This document shows, piece after piece, positions 1 through 7,041 of a stretch of 14,016 nucleotides of DNA. The stretch spans positions 1,021 through 15,036 of the forward strand of contig DQGF01000519.1 of the NCBI GenBank assembly GCA_003525045.1, written 5' to 3'. Within the stretch, counting starts at the first letter, position 1. Every line of letters starts with the position of its first letter. Made by a program: the position numbers and the translations under genes. Origin of the DNA: Pseudomonas sp. (GTDB lineage Bacteria; Pseudomonadota; Gammaproteobacteria; Pseudomonadales; Pseudomonadaceae). Under the pieces are notes generated by a model, which was given only the letters and a program-made list of their open reading frames with translations, did no database searches and was not told where the DNA came from.

Positions 1-1026
1 TCCTGGGGCCTGGCCACCGCGGCCATGGTTTTCGTCAACAGCGAATGGCAGTTCTACGCACTGCGCTTTGTGATCGGCGCGATGGAGGCCGGTTTTGCGC
101 CAGGCGTGCTGTATTACCTGACGCTCTGGTTCCCGCAGCACTATCGCGGTCGTATCACTTCCATGCTGTTCCTGTCGTCGGCATTTGCCGGTCTGGTCGG
201 CGCACCGTTCTCCGGGCTGGTGCTGCAACACCTCGACGGCTTTATGGATATGCGCGGCTGGCACTGGCTGTTTCTACTCGGTGGCGTGCCTTGCATCGGC
301 CTCGGTTTGTTGGTGCTGACGTTGCTCAAGGACCGCATCGAGGATGCACATTGGCTGACATCGTCGGAGAAGACTTTACTGGCCAGCCGCATCGCGCACC
401 ATGAACCGCACAAGAGTGGCGGCTCGTTGCTCGCCGCACTGCGAATCCCGGGTTTCCTGACCCTTGGTCTGATCTACTTCCTGATTCAGGTCGCGTCCTA
501 CGGTTTGAATTTCTGGGCACCGCAACTGATCCGCAGCGCCGGCACCGAGAGCCCGGTGATGATCGGTTTGCTGACCGCCATCCCTTACATCTGCGGCGCC
601 ATCAGCATGGTGGTGATCGGGCGGTTATCCGACTCGACGGGCGAGCGACGCAAGTTCGTCGCCGGTCTGGTCGCGGTGGGCGCGGTAGGGTTCTTCTGTG
701 CGGGGATCTTCGCCAACCACACGACCTTCCTGATCGTCGCGCTGGGCCTGCTCGGAGCCGGGATCATCGCCTCCATCCCGAGCTTCTGGACCCTGCCGCC
801 GAAACTTCTAGCCGGTGCTGGCGCCGGGGCTGCCGGCGGGATCGCGGTGATCAACACCCTCGGCCAGTTTGGCGGCATCGTCAGCCCGGTCATGGTCGGA
901 CGGATCAAAGACCTGACTGGCAGCACCACCCCGGCGCTGTATGTCATCGGCGTCTGTGCGCTGATCGCCGTTGCGCTGCTGTTGTGGGGGTTGCCGCAAA
1001 AGCTGCGCACGCTGGACAAGTTCTAA
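1..1026 (+). CDS. MFS permease, ACS (anion:cation symporter) type, 5'-truncated by window edge
   Basis: The reading frame is open from base 1, so the gene begins upstream; the ATG at 25 is internal. The 341 visible residues cover roughly the last nine or ten membrane segments of a 12-helix major facilitator. The piece LRFVIGAMEAGFAPG followed by YYLTLWFP is the helix-4 signature of the ACS family (phthalate, tartrate, glucarate and related carboxylate permeases). A long central cytoplasmic loop (about residues 105-145) separates the two halves, and the gene ends in LRTLDKF. Roughly 90-100 N-terminal residues are missing by comparison with 420-440 residue family members. The substrate cannot be read from the sequence; an organic acid is likely from the family. 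The product would lie in the inner membrane. The next genes point the other way, so this is the last gene of its transcript. Confidence 0.9.
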   Translation, partial: SWGLATAAMVFVNSEWQFYALRFVIGAMEAGFAPGVLYYLTLWFPQHYRGRITSMLFLSSAFAGLVGAPFSGLVLQHLDGFMDMRGWHWLFLLGGVPCIGLGLLVLTLLKDRIEDAHWLTSSEKTLLASRIAHHEPHKSGGSLLAALRIPGFLTLGLIYFLIQVASYGLNFWAPQLIRSAGTESPVMIGLLTAIPYICGAISMVVIGRLSDSTGERRKFVAGLVAVGAVGFFCAGIFANHTTFLIVALGLLGAGIIASIPSFWTLPPKLLAGAGAGAAGGIAVINTLGQFGGIVSPVMVGRIKDLTGSTTPALYVIGVCALIAVALLLWGLPQKLRTLDKF

Positions 1027-1047
1027 CTTGCGAAACCTGCGCAACCT

Positions 1048-1132
1048 TGTAGGAGCCGGCTTGCCGGCGAAGGCGACCTGAAATATAGATGCAAATTTCG
1101 AGGGCCTCTTCGCCGGCAAGCCGGCTCCCACA
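1048..1132. repeat. REPIN: pair of inverted Pseudomonas REP elements
   Basis: Two copies of a REP core lie in opposite orientation 22 bp after the permease stop. The left arm (1048-1070) is TGTAGGAGCCGGCTTGCCGG plus CGA. The right arm (1110-1132) is its reverse complement, TCGCCGGCAAGCCGGCTCCC plus ACA. Forty bases separate them. Each arm contains its own small palindrome (GCCGGCTTGCCGGC). This is the usual arrangement of Pseudomonas REPINs, mobilised by RAYT transposases; no RAYT gene lies in the window. In RNA it would form a very stable stem and could act as the transcript end for the permease. Confidence 0.93.
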
Positions 1133-1192
1133 GGGGACCGCGCTTCAAGATGTCGCGATCATTGCTTTCGCCGGCGCCCCCCTCGCTGGGTT

Positions 1193-1477
1193 CTACCAAT
1201 TGGTGGGCGGAAGGCGCCGAGTATGGAAGATCCGAAGCACTTGTAAGCGACCGTGGCGAACCCGATAGGGGATCAGATACGGTCGATCTGATAAGACCCA
1301 TTCACGAGTACCGGGCAGCCGACCTTCTCGGCCTGTCGCAGGAAAGCAGGCAAGATGATCAACGCTGGCGAGAATGGCTTGAACGAAATCTGCTGCGGCT
1401 TTGGGATTCTCCATCGCTATGTATGCAGCTTCGTCATCGAGGTTCTTTAATGCAGTACGCAACCACTCAACGCGCAT
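1193..1477 (-). CDS. ParE/RelE-superfamily toxin
   Basis: A 94-residue protein of the ParE/RelE toxin fold. It begins MRVEWLRTALKNLDDEAAYI, the usual amphipathic helical hairpin. It continues with a proline/glycine turn (FPATGREGRLPGTREW), a strand pair (YLIPYRVRHGRLQVLRI) and ends FHTRRLPPTNW, matching the family's VLRVxHxxRxxP ending. Its ATG overlaps the end of the antitoxin gene by 11 bp, the usual TA arrangement and the reason for choosing this start; the frame is open nine codons further up. ParE proteins poison gyrase whereas RelE proteins cleave mRNA. The sequence favours ParE because it lacks obvious RelE catalytic residues, but this is inference. The gene is transcribed with the antitoxin from the operator at 1718-1746. 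Confidence 0.88.
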   Translation of the reverse strand: MRVEWLRTALKNLDDEAAYIAMENPKAAADFVQAILASVDHLACFPATGREGRLPGTREWVLSDRPYLIPYRVRHGRLQVLRIFHTRRLPPTNW

Positions 1478-1706
1478 TGGCTGTCCACTTGGCGGCGATT
1501 GCATTCACTTCCTCTGGCGTTGCGAAGTCACCTGCATCAGCTTCATTCAAGGCTTTTTGAATCTCTTCGATTTGCCAGGCTTCCCTCGCAAGATATTCAC
1601 GCAGAGCCTCCACGGCGAGAAATGACTTGCTGCGACCCGTCGCCTTGGAAAGGTTGGCGAGGGTATCGGCGATTTCGTCTGGCAGGCGTAAGGACATGAC
1701 GGACAT
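1467..1706 (-). CDS. Ribbon-helix-helix antitoxin (CopG/ParD-like)
   Basis: A 79-residue protein. The N-terminus (MSVMSLRLPDEIADTLANLS, then KATGRSKSFLAVEALREYL) is a typical ribbon-helix-helix: a short basic/hydrophobic strand, two helices and the G-R-S-K-S-F turn. The acidic C-terminal half (EEIQKALNEADAGDFATPEEV) would wrap the toxin. It should bind the palindrome just upstream and repress its own operon. ATGs occur at 1706 and 1697; the second gives MSLRLP, the tighter family N-terminus. The Shine-Dalgarno signal is weak before either. The order antitoxin then toxin, with overlapping ends, is that of parDE. Confidence 0.88.
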   Translation of the reverse strand: MSVMSLRLPDEIADTLANLSKATGRSKSFLAVEALREYLAREAWQIEEIQKALNEADAGDFATPEEVNAIAAKWTANAR

Positions 1707-1717
1707 GATGGTCTCGA

Positions 1718-1746
1718 TGTAGTGGTTTGTAATACAACATACTACA
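1718..1746. promoter_or_regulatory. 29-bp interrupted palindrome, probable operator of the ParDE-like operon
   Basis: The sequence reads TGTAGT-n3-TTGTA-n-TACAA-n3-ACTACA. All 22 fixed positions are symmetrical about base 1732. It lies 12 bp upstream of the antitoxin ATG on the minus strand, where a ribbon-helix-helix dimer pair would be expected to bind. Two nested half-site pairs with three-base gaps fit cooperative binding by antitoxin dimers. Binding itself is inferred. Confidence 0.75.
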
Positions 1747-1838
1747 ACGTCATAAAGAGGCAGAAGTCAGCCGTTCGTCTGTCGTAACAATTGATTGGAT
1801 GAGCTCTGGGCCACGGGTATGCGTATCTAAGTATGTAA

Positions 1839-2006
1839 AGAGGAGTCAACAAGCTCGAAGTCAACTTCGGCGATCTGGTCTCGCGCCTGGCAGGCTGTCG
1901 ACAAAGGCCTTATGTCGGCATGAAGTTCTTCGACGATCAGCCAGTCGAACCCGGGGGACCTCAGATAGACTGGCGTGCATTCACCCAGGCTCAACAAGGA
2001 CTTCCA
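1839..2006 (+). other. Coding-like leader in frame with the LysE exporter (possible gene remnant)
   Basis: The frame of the exporter is open upstream of its true start, from just after a stop at 1836-1838. It reads in part NKLEVNFGDLVSRLAG, then RQRPYVGMKFFDDQPVEPGG. Codons from about 1845 to 1965 are mostly G/C-ended, as in real genes here. A purine-rich AAAGAGGAG stretch (1837-1845) resembles a ribosome binding site, but no ATG, GTG or TTG follows at the right distance. I do not recognise a family. It could be the remnant of another gene fused by deletion, or an unusual N-terminal extension; the strong AAGGA before 2007 argues against the second. Confidence 0.35.
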
Positions 2007-2645
2007 ATGACCCCGTCGCTACTAATGGCCGTTCTCGCCTCGGGCTTTATCTACGGCATTACGCCAGGGCCGGGTGTGCTGGCAGTGTTCGGCATCGGTG
2101 CGGCGCACGGTCGGCGGGCTGGGGCAGGGTTTCTCTGCGGGCATTTGCTGGGGGACGTGGTCTGGTGCAGCACTGCGCTAATCGCGATTGTCGGTGCGCG
2201 GGAAATTGGCAGCACCGCGTTCGATGTGTTGGGCGTGCTCAGCGGGCTGTACCTATTCTGGCTCGGTCTGCGCGCGGTTCGCGCTCGTCGCAGCAGCGCC
2301 GAAGCGCCTCAAGGTCCGGCGCGGCAGCCATTCTGGCACGGCATTCTGTTTGGCCTGACCAATCCAAAGGCTTATCCGGTAGCGGTCGCGACGTTCACCG
2401 CGCTGCTATCCAGTCGCGCCGAATTGCTTCACTGGTCAATGTTGCCGTGGTTGATTGTCCTGAGCTTCGTCGGCGGCCTCATGGCCTACGCTATCCTCAT
2501 TGGTATCGTCGGTGCACAGCAGGTGCGCACCTTGTACCAACGGCATGAGCTGGCGATCACCCGGTTATGCGGGGTGATGTTCATCGGTTTCGCCATCAAC
2601 GCCCTGGTGCATGCGTTGCCGGGGCTGTTACCGAACAAGGCATGA
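2007..2645 (+). CDS. LysE/RhtB-family amino-acid or metabolite exporter
   Basis: A 212-residue inner-membrane protein with five to six hydrophobic segments and the family signature ITPGPG near residue 18, followed by a glycine-rich second segment. NPKAYPVAVATF in mid-protein matches the conserved NPKxxLF region of LysE/RhtB exporters. The start at 2007 is chosen because AAGGA lies six bases upstream (1996-2000) and the protein then starts MTPSLLMAVLASGF, the normal family beginning. Members export amino acids such as homoserine, threonine, lysine or leucine; the substrate here is unknown. The next gene's frame overlaps its 3' end only if an unlikely early start is used. Confidence 0.88.
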   Translation: MTPSLLMAVLASGFIYGITPGPGVLAVFGIGAAHGRRAGAGFLCGHLLGDVVWCSTALIAIVGAREIGSTAFDVLGVLSGLYLFWLGLRAVRARRSSAEAPQGPARQPFWHGILFGLTNPKAYPVAVATFTALLSSRAELLHWSMLPWLIVLSFVGGLMAYAILIGIVGAQQVRTLYQRHELAITRLCGVMFIGFAINALVHALPGLLPNKA

Positions 2646-2730
2646 GGCTGATTGCACGGATGCGTCAGTGGTACTGATCGGTCAGGGATGGTTTTCTCGT
2701 GCTCCATTGCCCGGAAACGCCCACCGCACC

Positions 2731-4068
2731 ATGGCAACCAGAAATTCCGCGCCCCAGGCGAGCTACATCGATCTCTTGCTGGACGCCGTCTGTGCGGTCG
2801 ATAAACAAGGTCGCTTCGTATTTGTCAGCGCAGCCTGCGAGCGCATTTTCGGCTACACGCCCGACGAGTTGATCGGCCAGCCGATGATCGATCTGGTGCA
2901 TCCCGCCGATCGGCAGCGCACACTCGATGCCGCGCGGGAAATCATGGGTGGCGAGCCCAAGCTCAACTTTGAGAATCGCTACCTGCACAAGGATGGCCGG
3001 GTGGTGCACATCCTCTGGTCGGCCCGCTGGTCGGAAGTCGACCAACTGCGCATCGCCGTGGCCCGTGATATCACCGAGCGCAAGCAGGCCGAGTCTCGAC
3101 AAGCGGCGCTGTACGCGATTTCCGAAGCCGCCCACGCCGCGGAAGATTTACTGGCGCTGTTCCAACGAATTCATTTGATCATCGGCGAATGGCTGCCGGC
3201 CCTGAATTTCTCCGTCGCGCTGTATGACGAACATTGCGGGCAGCTGAATTTTCCCTATCACGTCGATGACCATGAGCTGCAACCCGAACAGCCCGGAACG
3301 ATGACCGGGCGGCTATGCGCCGAGGTGATTCGCAGTGGCCAGCCGATCTTGCTGACCCCGGACCTGGAGAATTTGCCGGAAGGGTTTGAGGCGCTGATCG
3401 CGAAGCAGCATTCGCCCTGCTGGCTGGGCGTGCCGTTAAGTTCGCAAAACGGCACCATCGGTGCGCTGATCGTCAAAAGCGTACCCGGTGGCGAGCGCTA
3501 CACCGAGCAAGACAAGGAACTGCTGCAATATGTTTGCGCCCAGGTCGCGACGGCTATCGAGCGCAAACAATTGCATGCCCGACTGCAGCGCATGGCCCAG
3601 TACGACCAACTGACCCAGTTGCCCAACCGCGAATTGCTTCGTGAGCGACTTAAAGCCTCATTGACACAGGCCCGGGCAGACGGCGGCCGAATGGCATTGC
3701 TGTACGTCGATCTCGACCGCTTCAAGGAAGTCAACGACACCCACGGCCATGCGGTTGGCGACATGCTGCTGCAAGCGGTTGCCAATCGGCTCAAGCACTG
3801 CGTGCGCGAAACCGACACGGTGGCGCGCATCGGCGGTGATGAATTTGTGGTGTTGCTGCACAGCATCCACGCTTCGGAAGATGCCGACAGCGTGGCGGGA
3901 AAAATCCGTCAGGTCCTGACCCAGCCTTTGCGCCTGGATGGCCACAGCGTGAACATCCAGCCGAGCATCGGTGTCGCGCATTTCCCCGAACACGGCACCG
4001 AAGAAAGTCAGTTGTTCAGGCATGCCGACGAAGCCATGTACAGCGCCAAACGCCAGCAACACCTGTGA
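2731..4068 (+). CDS. Diguanylate cyclase with PAS and GAF sensor domains
   Basis: Using the ATG at 2731 the protein has 445 residues and starts just before the PAS domain. Domains in order are PAS with its PAC tail (about 12-115, ending RDITERKQAE), GAF (about 125-280) and GGDEF (about 285-440). The catalytic motif is intact (ARIGGDEFVV, GGDEF at 368-372), as is the metal/substrate helix DLDRFKEVND (327-336). RETD lies exactly five residues before GGDEF (359-362) and is a complete RxxD inhibitory site, so feedback control by c-di-GMP is likely. It would convert two GTP to c-di-GMP in the cytosol, as no membrane segments or EAL domain are visible. Start choice is uncertain: the frame is open from 2611, overlapping the exporter, and no strong ribosome binding site precedes 2731. 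Confidence 0.92.
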   Translation: MATRNSAPQASYIDLLLDAVCAVDKQGRFVFVSAACERIFGYTPDELIGQPMIDLVHPADRQRTLDAAREIMGGEPKLNFENRYLHKDGRVVHILWSARWSEVDQLRIAVARDITERKQAESRQAALYAISEAAHAAEDLLALFQRIHLIIGEWLPALNFSVALYDEHCGQLNFPYHVDDHELQPEQPGTMTGRLCAEVIRSGQPILLTPDLENLPEGFEALIAKQHSPCWLGVPLSSQNGTIGALIVKSVPGGERYTEQDKELLQYVCAQVATAIERKQLHARLQRMAQYDQLTQLPNRELLRERLKASLTQARADGGRMALLYVDLDRFKEVNDTHGHAVGDMLLQAVANRLKHCVRETDTVARIGGDEFVVLLHSIHASEDADSVAGKIRQVLTQPLRLDGHSVNIQPSIGVAHFPEHGTEESQLFRHADEAMYSAKRQQHL

Positions 4069-4195
4069 ATCGGTGCCTGAAACACAACACCGTTCGTCGC
4101 GGCGATCCAATGTTTTCTAAACCTTTGGGGTGATCCAAATTCTGATTCTATGCGGGCTTATGCTCGTCGCGATCATCACCAAGAGGTAGAGAATC

Positions 4196-4354
4196 ATGCC
4201 TAACTCAAGAAACTCGAACTCGGGAAATTTCGCCAACGATCGAACGAAGGCGTCTGAAGCCGGTCGCAAAGGTGGGAAAACTACCACTACGACTGTCGAA
4301 AAAGACCCTGCGAAACCCGATATGGCCCGCAAAGGCGGTCAGAAATCGAAATAG
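4196..4354 (+). CDS. Small KGG-repeat stress-type protein (YciG/con-10-like)
   Basis: A 52-residue, very hydrophilic and basic protein: MPNSRNSNSGNFANDRTKAS at the start, then EAGRKGGK, a threonine run, and DMARKGGQKSK at the end. The two (G/A)RKGG units are the KGG signature of stress-induced proteins such as E. coli YciG and fungal con-10. AAGAGG (4181-4186) lies nine bases before the ATG. Such proteins are often stationary-phase or general-stress induced, which is family knowledge; I could not see a convincing RpoS promoter. A GNRA-loop hairpin terminator follows at 4380-4409, before the DUF4142 gene. Confidence 0.87.
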   Translation: MPNSRNSNSGNFANDRTKASEAGRKGGKTTTTTVEKDPAKPDMARKGGQKSK

Positions 4355-4379
4355 TCGGTGAGGTAGTTTTGATTGAGAG

Positions 4380-4409
4380 GCGGGGGCGAAAGCTCCCGCT
4401 TGAATTTTT
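4380..4409 (+). terminator. Hairpin with GAAA loop and T tract between the KGG and DUF4142 genes
   Basis: GCGGGGGC (4380-4387) pairs with GCTCCCGC (4392-4399), with one G-U pair and a GAAA tetraloop. TTGAATTTTT follows. The ribosome binding site of the next gene starts only five bases later, so the hairpin can act either as the KGG terminator or as an attenuator before the DUF4142 gene. Confidence 0.72.
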
Positions 4410-4428
4410 CGAGAAGGAGGGCGCGACC

Positions 4429-4932
4429 ATGAGCCGGATGGCCACCCGATTACGCAATGCCAGTTTTGCCACGTTACTGGGCCTGTTTGCCTGCAGCGCC
4501 TTTGCCCAGTCCCCCGCCGAATTCATCAACGATGCCTCGGCCAAAGGCATCGCCGACATCGAAGCCAGTCGCCTGGCGCACCAGAAATCCGAATCCAAAG
4601 AGGTCAAGGACTACACCATCGTCGTCATCGACGACCGCACGACCGCCAACCAGCATCTGGCGAAAATCGCCAAGCAACTGGATTTGCCAGTGGCCCCGCG
4701 CGAAGAGGTGGTCGATAAGGCCAAAGCCCTGATGCCGCAAGTGAAGGATGACGCGAGCTTCGACCAGGCCTACGCGGCCAGTCAGGTGAAAACCACCGAG
4801 GAAGCCATCGAGCAACTTCAGCAGGTGGCGCAGACCACCGACGTGCCGCAAATCAAGGCCTTCGCTGAAGAAACCCTGCCCAAACTGCAGAACCATCTAC
4901 AGATGGCCAAGGCGCTGCAAGCCAGTCGCTAA
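4429..4932 (+). CDS. DUF4142 family periplasmic protein
   Basis: A 167-residue protein with a clear Sec signal peptide: a basic start (MSRMATRLRN), a hydrophobic core (ASFATLLGLFACSAF) and an A-Q cleavage region AFAQSP near residue 26. The mature part is mostly helical and resembles a ferritin-like four-helix bundle, as in DUF4142. FINDASAKGIADIEASRLA and the later DYTIVVIDDRTTANQHLAKI are the family's typical first-helix and second-helix regions. The perfect AAGGAGG (4414-4420) eight bases before 4429 decides the start. Family members occur in the envelope of many proteobacteria, often near stress genes; no enzymatic role is established. The upstream KGG gene fits a stress setting. Confidence 0.85.
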   Translation: MSRMATRLRNASFATLLGLFACSAFAQSPAEFINDASAKGIADIEASRLAHQKSESKEVKDYTIVVIDDRTTANQHLAKIAKQLDLPVAPREEVVDKAKALMPQVKDDASFDQAYAASQVKTTEEAIEQLQQVAQTTDVPQIKAFAEETLPKLQNHLQMAKALQASR

Positions 4933-4943
4933 CCAACGAAGTA

Positions 4944-4969
4944 CGCGGGTGACCTTCGGGCCACCCGCG
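4944..4969. terminator. GC-rich hairpin after the DUF4142 gene
   Basis: CGCGGGTG (4944-4951) pairs with CACCCGCG (4962-4969), 12 bp after the stop codon. There is no T tract on either strand, so it is only a possible terminator between the convergent genes ending at 4932 and 4991. Confidence 0.4.
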
Positions 4970-4990
4970 AACGTTCGATTAGCATTCATT

Positions 4991-5389
4991 CTAATCCTGC
5001 TTACCTTTTTCCTGGACGACGGTCCCGTCCAGTGAAATCGTTTCGCCCTCGCCAAGACTCCGATACTGCTTTCTCAGCGCTTCCAACTGCTTGAGGTCCA
5101 GCGCTTCGAGCCCCAGCATCGCGTTCTGCGCATCCTTCGTCACTCGCAGCAACTCATCAACTTTCAAATGCAAAATGTCCGTGTCGCGGTTCTGCGTGTT
5201 CTGGATCAGGAAAACCATCAGAAAGGTGATGATGGTGGTCGAAGTGTTGATGATCAGCTGCCAGGTGTCGTTGAAGTGAAAAATCGGCCCACTCAACCCC
5301 CACAGGAATATCAAAATGATCGCCCCCATGAATGTCTTGGGGCTGCCGGCCCATAGGGCAAGTTTCTGCGCGACTTTTGCGAATTTCAT
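4991..5389 (-). CDS. Low-affinity iron permease family small membrane protein
   Basis: A 132-residue protein with two adjacent membrane helices: about 20-38 (TFMGAIILIFLWGLSGPIF) and about 43-62 (WQLIINTSTTIITFLMVFLI). After the second comes the conserved QNTQNRDT and a charged coiled helix (ILHLKVDELLRVTKDAQNAM). This QNTQNRD motif is characteristic of the bacterial branch of the low-affinity iron permease family (related to yeast Fet4). AAGGAA lies seven bases before the ATG on the minus strand. Whether bacterial members move iron is not settled; the gene is usually found with stress genes in Pseudomonas. Confidence 0.83.
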   Translation of the reverse strand: MKFAKVAQKLALWAGSPKTFMGAIILIFLWGLSGPIFHFNDTWQLIINTSTTIITFLMVFLIQNTQNRDTDILHLKVDELLRVTKDAQNAMLGLEALDLKQLEALRKQYRSLGEGETISLDGTVVQEKGKQD

Positions 5390-5582
5390 TGCCGTGTTCC
5401 TTATAGGGATGCGCCTGAATTTGTGACAGCGCGGACACGACGAAAATTCTGCTTACATTTTCCCATTCGCCAAAATCGGCTTTTTCGAGGGGCAGCGCTC
5501 ATCGCCTCAGGTGCGATCCGGCGCAACCAATTCGCCAGGACATGGGTCATTACATCGAATGCCCCAAACTCTGGAGAACACC

Positions 5583-5723
5583 ATGAACCTCGCCCGTACG
5601 CTTTGCCTTTCCTGCTGCCTGCTCGCGTTGCAAGGCTGCTTCGACAATTCGGATAACGAGACCAAGGACAATACGGATGGCACCAAGTCTTCGGTGCAGA
5701 TGCAGGAGAAGGGGGATAAGTAA
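5583..5723 (+). CDS. Small lipoprotein (46 residues)
   Basis: The protein starts MNLARTLCLSCCLLALQGCF. This is a lipoprotein signal peptide with the lipobox LQGC, giving cysteine 19 as the lipidated residue. The mature part is only 28 residues, hydrophilic and acidic (DNSDNETKDNTDGTKSSVQ). GGAGA (5573-5577) five bases upstream supports the start. The residue after the cysteine is F rather than D, so outer-membrane sorting is the default expectation. Function is unknown; similarly small lipoproteins are common in Pseudomonas. Confidence 0.8.
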   Translation: MNLARTLCLSCCLLALQGCFDNSDNETKDNTDGTKSSVQMQEKGDK

Positions 5724-5752
5724 CAGATCGTGAGCTCGGATTGTTGATTGGT

Positions 5753-5776
5753 CGTCCCCTTACTTACGAGGGGACG
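5753..5776. terminator. 8-bp hairpin after the lipoprotein gene
   Basis: CGTCCCCT (5753-5760) pairs with AGGGGACG (5769-5776) around an eight-base loop, about 30 bp after the stop. It lacks a T tract, so termination would be weak or factor-dependent. Confidence 0.4.
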
Positions 5777-5895
5777 CTGCCTGGTTGCTGAATGTTTGCC
5801 CGGAATCTTTCTTTGTGACGGTTTGTGACTAGTATCTAGGGCAGTCAATTTGCCAGCATGCAAACACACGGATTGAAACCAGGAAGAAGCCGCTC

Positions 5896-6981
5896 ATGGA
5901 ATTTTTCGAAAAGTTAGCAAGTTTAGCCGCCAAAGTTCGTTTGCAAAGCGCTGCAATTCAGACGGAAGAAGCGACCAAGAACGCGTTTGTCATGCCCTTT
6001 ATCAGCACGGTGCTGGGCTACGACGTTTTCGATCCGACCGAGGTGACCCCGGAATTCGTTTGCGATATTGGAACGAAAAAGGGGGAAAAAATTGACTACG
6101 CGATCATGAAAGGAGGAGAGGTTCAGATCCTCATCGAATGTAAAAAAATAGGTGAGCCGCTGCACATCAATCATGCCTCGCAGCTGTTTCGTTATTTCCA
6201 TGTCACCAGCGCCCGCATCTCCATTCTTACCAACGGCCAGGTCTACAAATTCTTCACCGACCTGGATGCGCCCAACAAGATGGATGAGAAACCCTTTCTT
6301 GAACTCGATCTACTGGATATCGACGAATACTCAGTCCCTGAATTGGTCAAGCTCACCAAATCTGCGTTCGACGTGGATTCAATCATCAGCGCAGCAGGTG
6401 AGTTGAAGTACGTCAGCCAAATCAAAAAGGTCATTGCTTCGCAGGTCAGCAAGCCCGATGACGACTTTGTCAAAGTCTTCGCTTCTCGAGTGTACGACGG
6501 CGTCATCACGCAGAAAGTCCGCGAGCAGTTCCATGAGCTGACGAGAAAAGCGGTCGCGCAGTTTCTCAACGACCAGATCAATGACCGACTCAAGTCAGCT
6601 ATGAGCGGTGCCATTCAACCAGCGTTAGCTTCTTTGCCGGTTTCTTCCAGCGGTGCTGCACAGCCAGATGCGCGGGATGAGTCAGAGGACAAGGTTGTGA
6701 CGACGTTGGAAGAATTGGAGGGCTATCACATCGTCCGTGCCGTGGTTCGATCTGTTGTCGAGGCAAAGCGGATTGTTCAGCGTGACACCCAGAGTTATTT
6801 CGGTATTTTGCTCGACGATAACAACCGCAAACCGATTTGCCGTCTGCACTTCAATCGTTCGCAGAAGTACATCGGGATTTTTGACGAAGAAAAAAACGAG
6901 ACGCGGCATCCGATTGGTTCAATTGATGAGATCTACGATTATTCGGACCATTTGAAGAAGACTGTTGGCTATTACGACTAG
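5896..6981 (+). CDS. Solitary type I restriction HsdR_N-domain nuclease-like protein
   Basis: A 361-residue protein whose first about 170 residues look like the nuclease domain of type I restriction HsdR subunits. The PD-(D/E)xK residues are visible: E25 in the first helix, D67 in EKIDYAI and E81-x-K83 in ILIECKK, followed by Q96-x-x-x-Y100, the HsdR QxxxY motif. There is no DEAD-box helicase, no hsdM or hsdS beside it, and the protein is a third of HsdR length. The C-terminal part (about 270-361) seems to be a separate beta-rich domain (SYFGILLDDNNRKPICRLHF). It resembles the orphan 'type I restriction enzyme HsdR N-terminal' proteins found singly in many genomes, sometimes in prophages; their role is unknown. 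The base composition looks more AT-rich than the flanking genes. An AGGA lies at 5881-5884, 11 bases before the ATG. A strong terminator follows. Confidence 0.82.
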   Translation: MEFFEKLASLAAKVRLQSAAIQTEEATKNAFVMPFISTVLGYDVFDPTEVTPEFVCDIGTKKGEKIDYAIMKGGEVQILIECKKIGEPLHINHASQLFRYFHVTSARISILTNGQVYKFFTDLDAPNKMDEKPFLELDLLDIDEYSVPELVKLTKSAFDVDSIISAAGELKYVSQIKKVIASQVSKPDDDFVKVFASRVYDGVITQKVREQFHELTRKAVAQFLNDQINDRLKSAMSGAIQPALASLPVSSSGAAQPDARDESEDKVVTTLEELEGYHIVRAVVRSVVEAKRIVQRDTQSYFGILLDDNNRKPICRLHFNRSQKYIGIFDEEKNETRHPIGSIDEIYDYSDHLKKTVGYYD

Positions 6982-7005
6982 CCAAGATTTCTAATTGGCG
7001 ACAAC

Positions 7006-7029
7006 AAACCGGCCTGGCGGCCGGTTTTT
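7006..7029 (+). terminator. Rho-independent terminator of the HsdR_N gene
   Basis: AAACCGGCC (7006-7014) pairs with GGCCGGTTT (7019-7027) around a four-base loop and runs into five T residues. It sits 24 bp past the stop codon and 13 bp before the end of the convergent PixA-like gene, which it may also serve. Confidence 0.9.
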
Positions 7030-7041
7030 GTGAGTGTTCGT

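Noticed and set aside
585..1019. A 144-codon minus-strand frame
   Set aside because: It is antisense to the MFS permease and shows the Pro/Ala/Ser bias of an antisense shadow.
1799..2548. A 249-codon plus-strand frame
   Set aside because: It is very rich in Arg, Ser and Cys and lies over the LysE exporter in another frame; the exporter has a ribosome binding site and family motifs.
5870..5879. GGATTGAAAC, identical to the end of many type I CRISPR repeats
   Set aside because: It occurs once, with no spaced repeats nearby and no cas genes; it lies in the leader of the HsdR_N gene.
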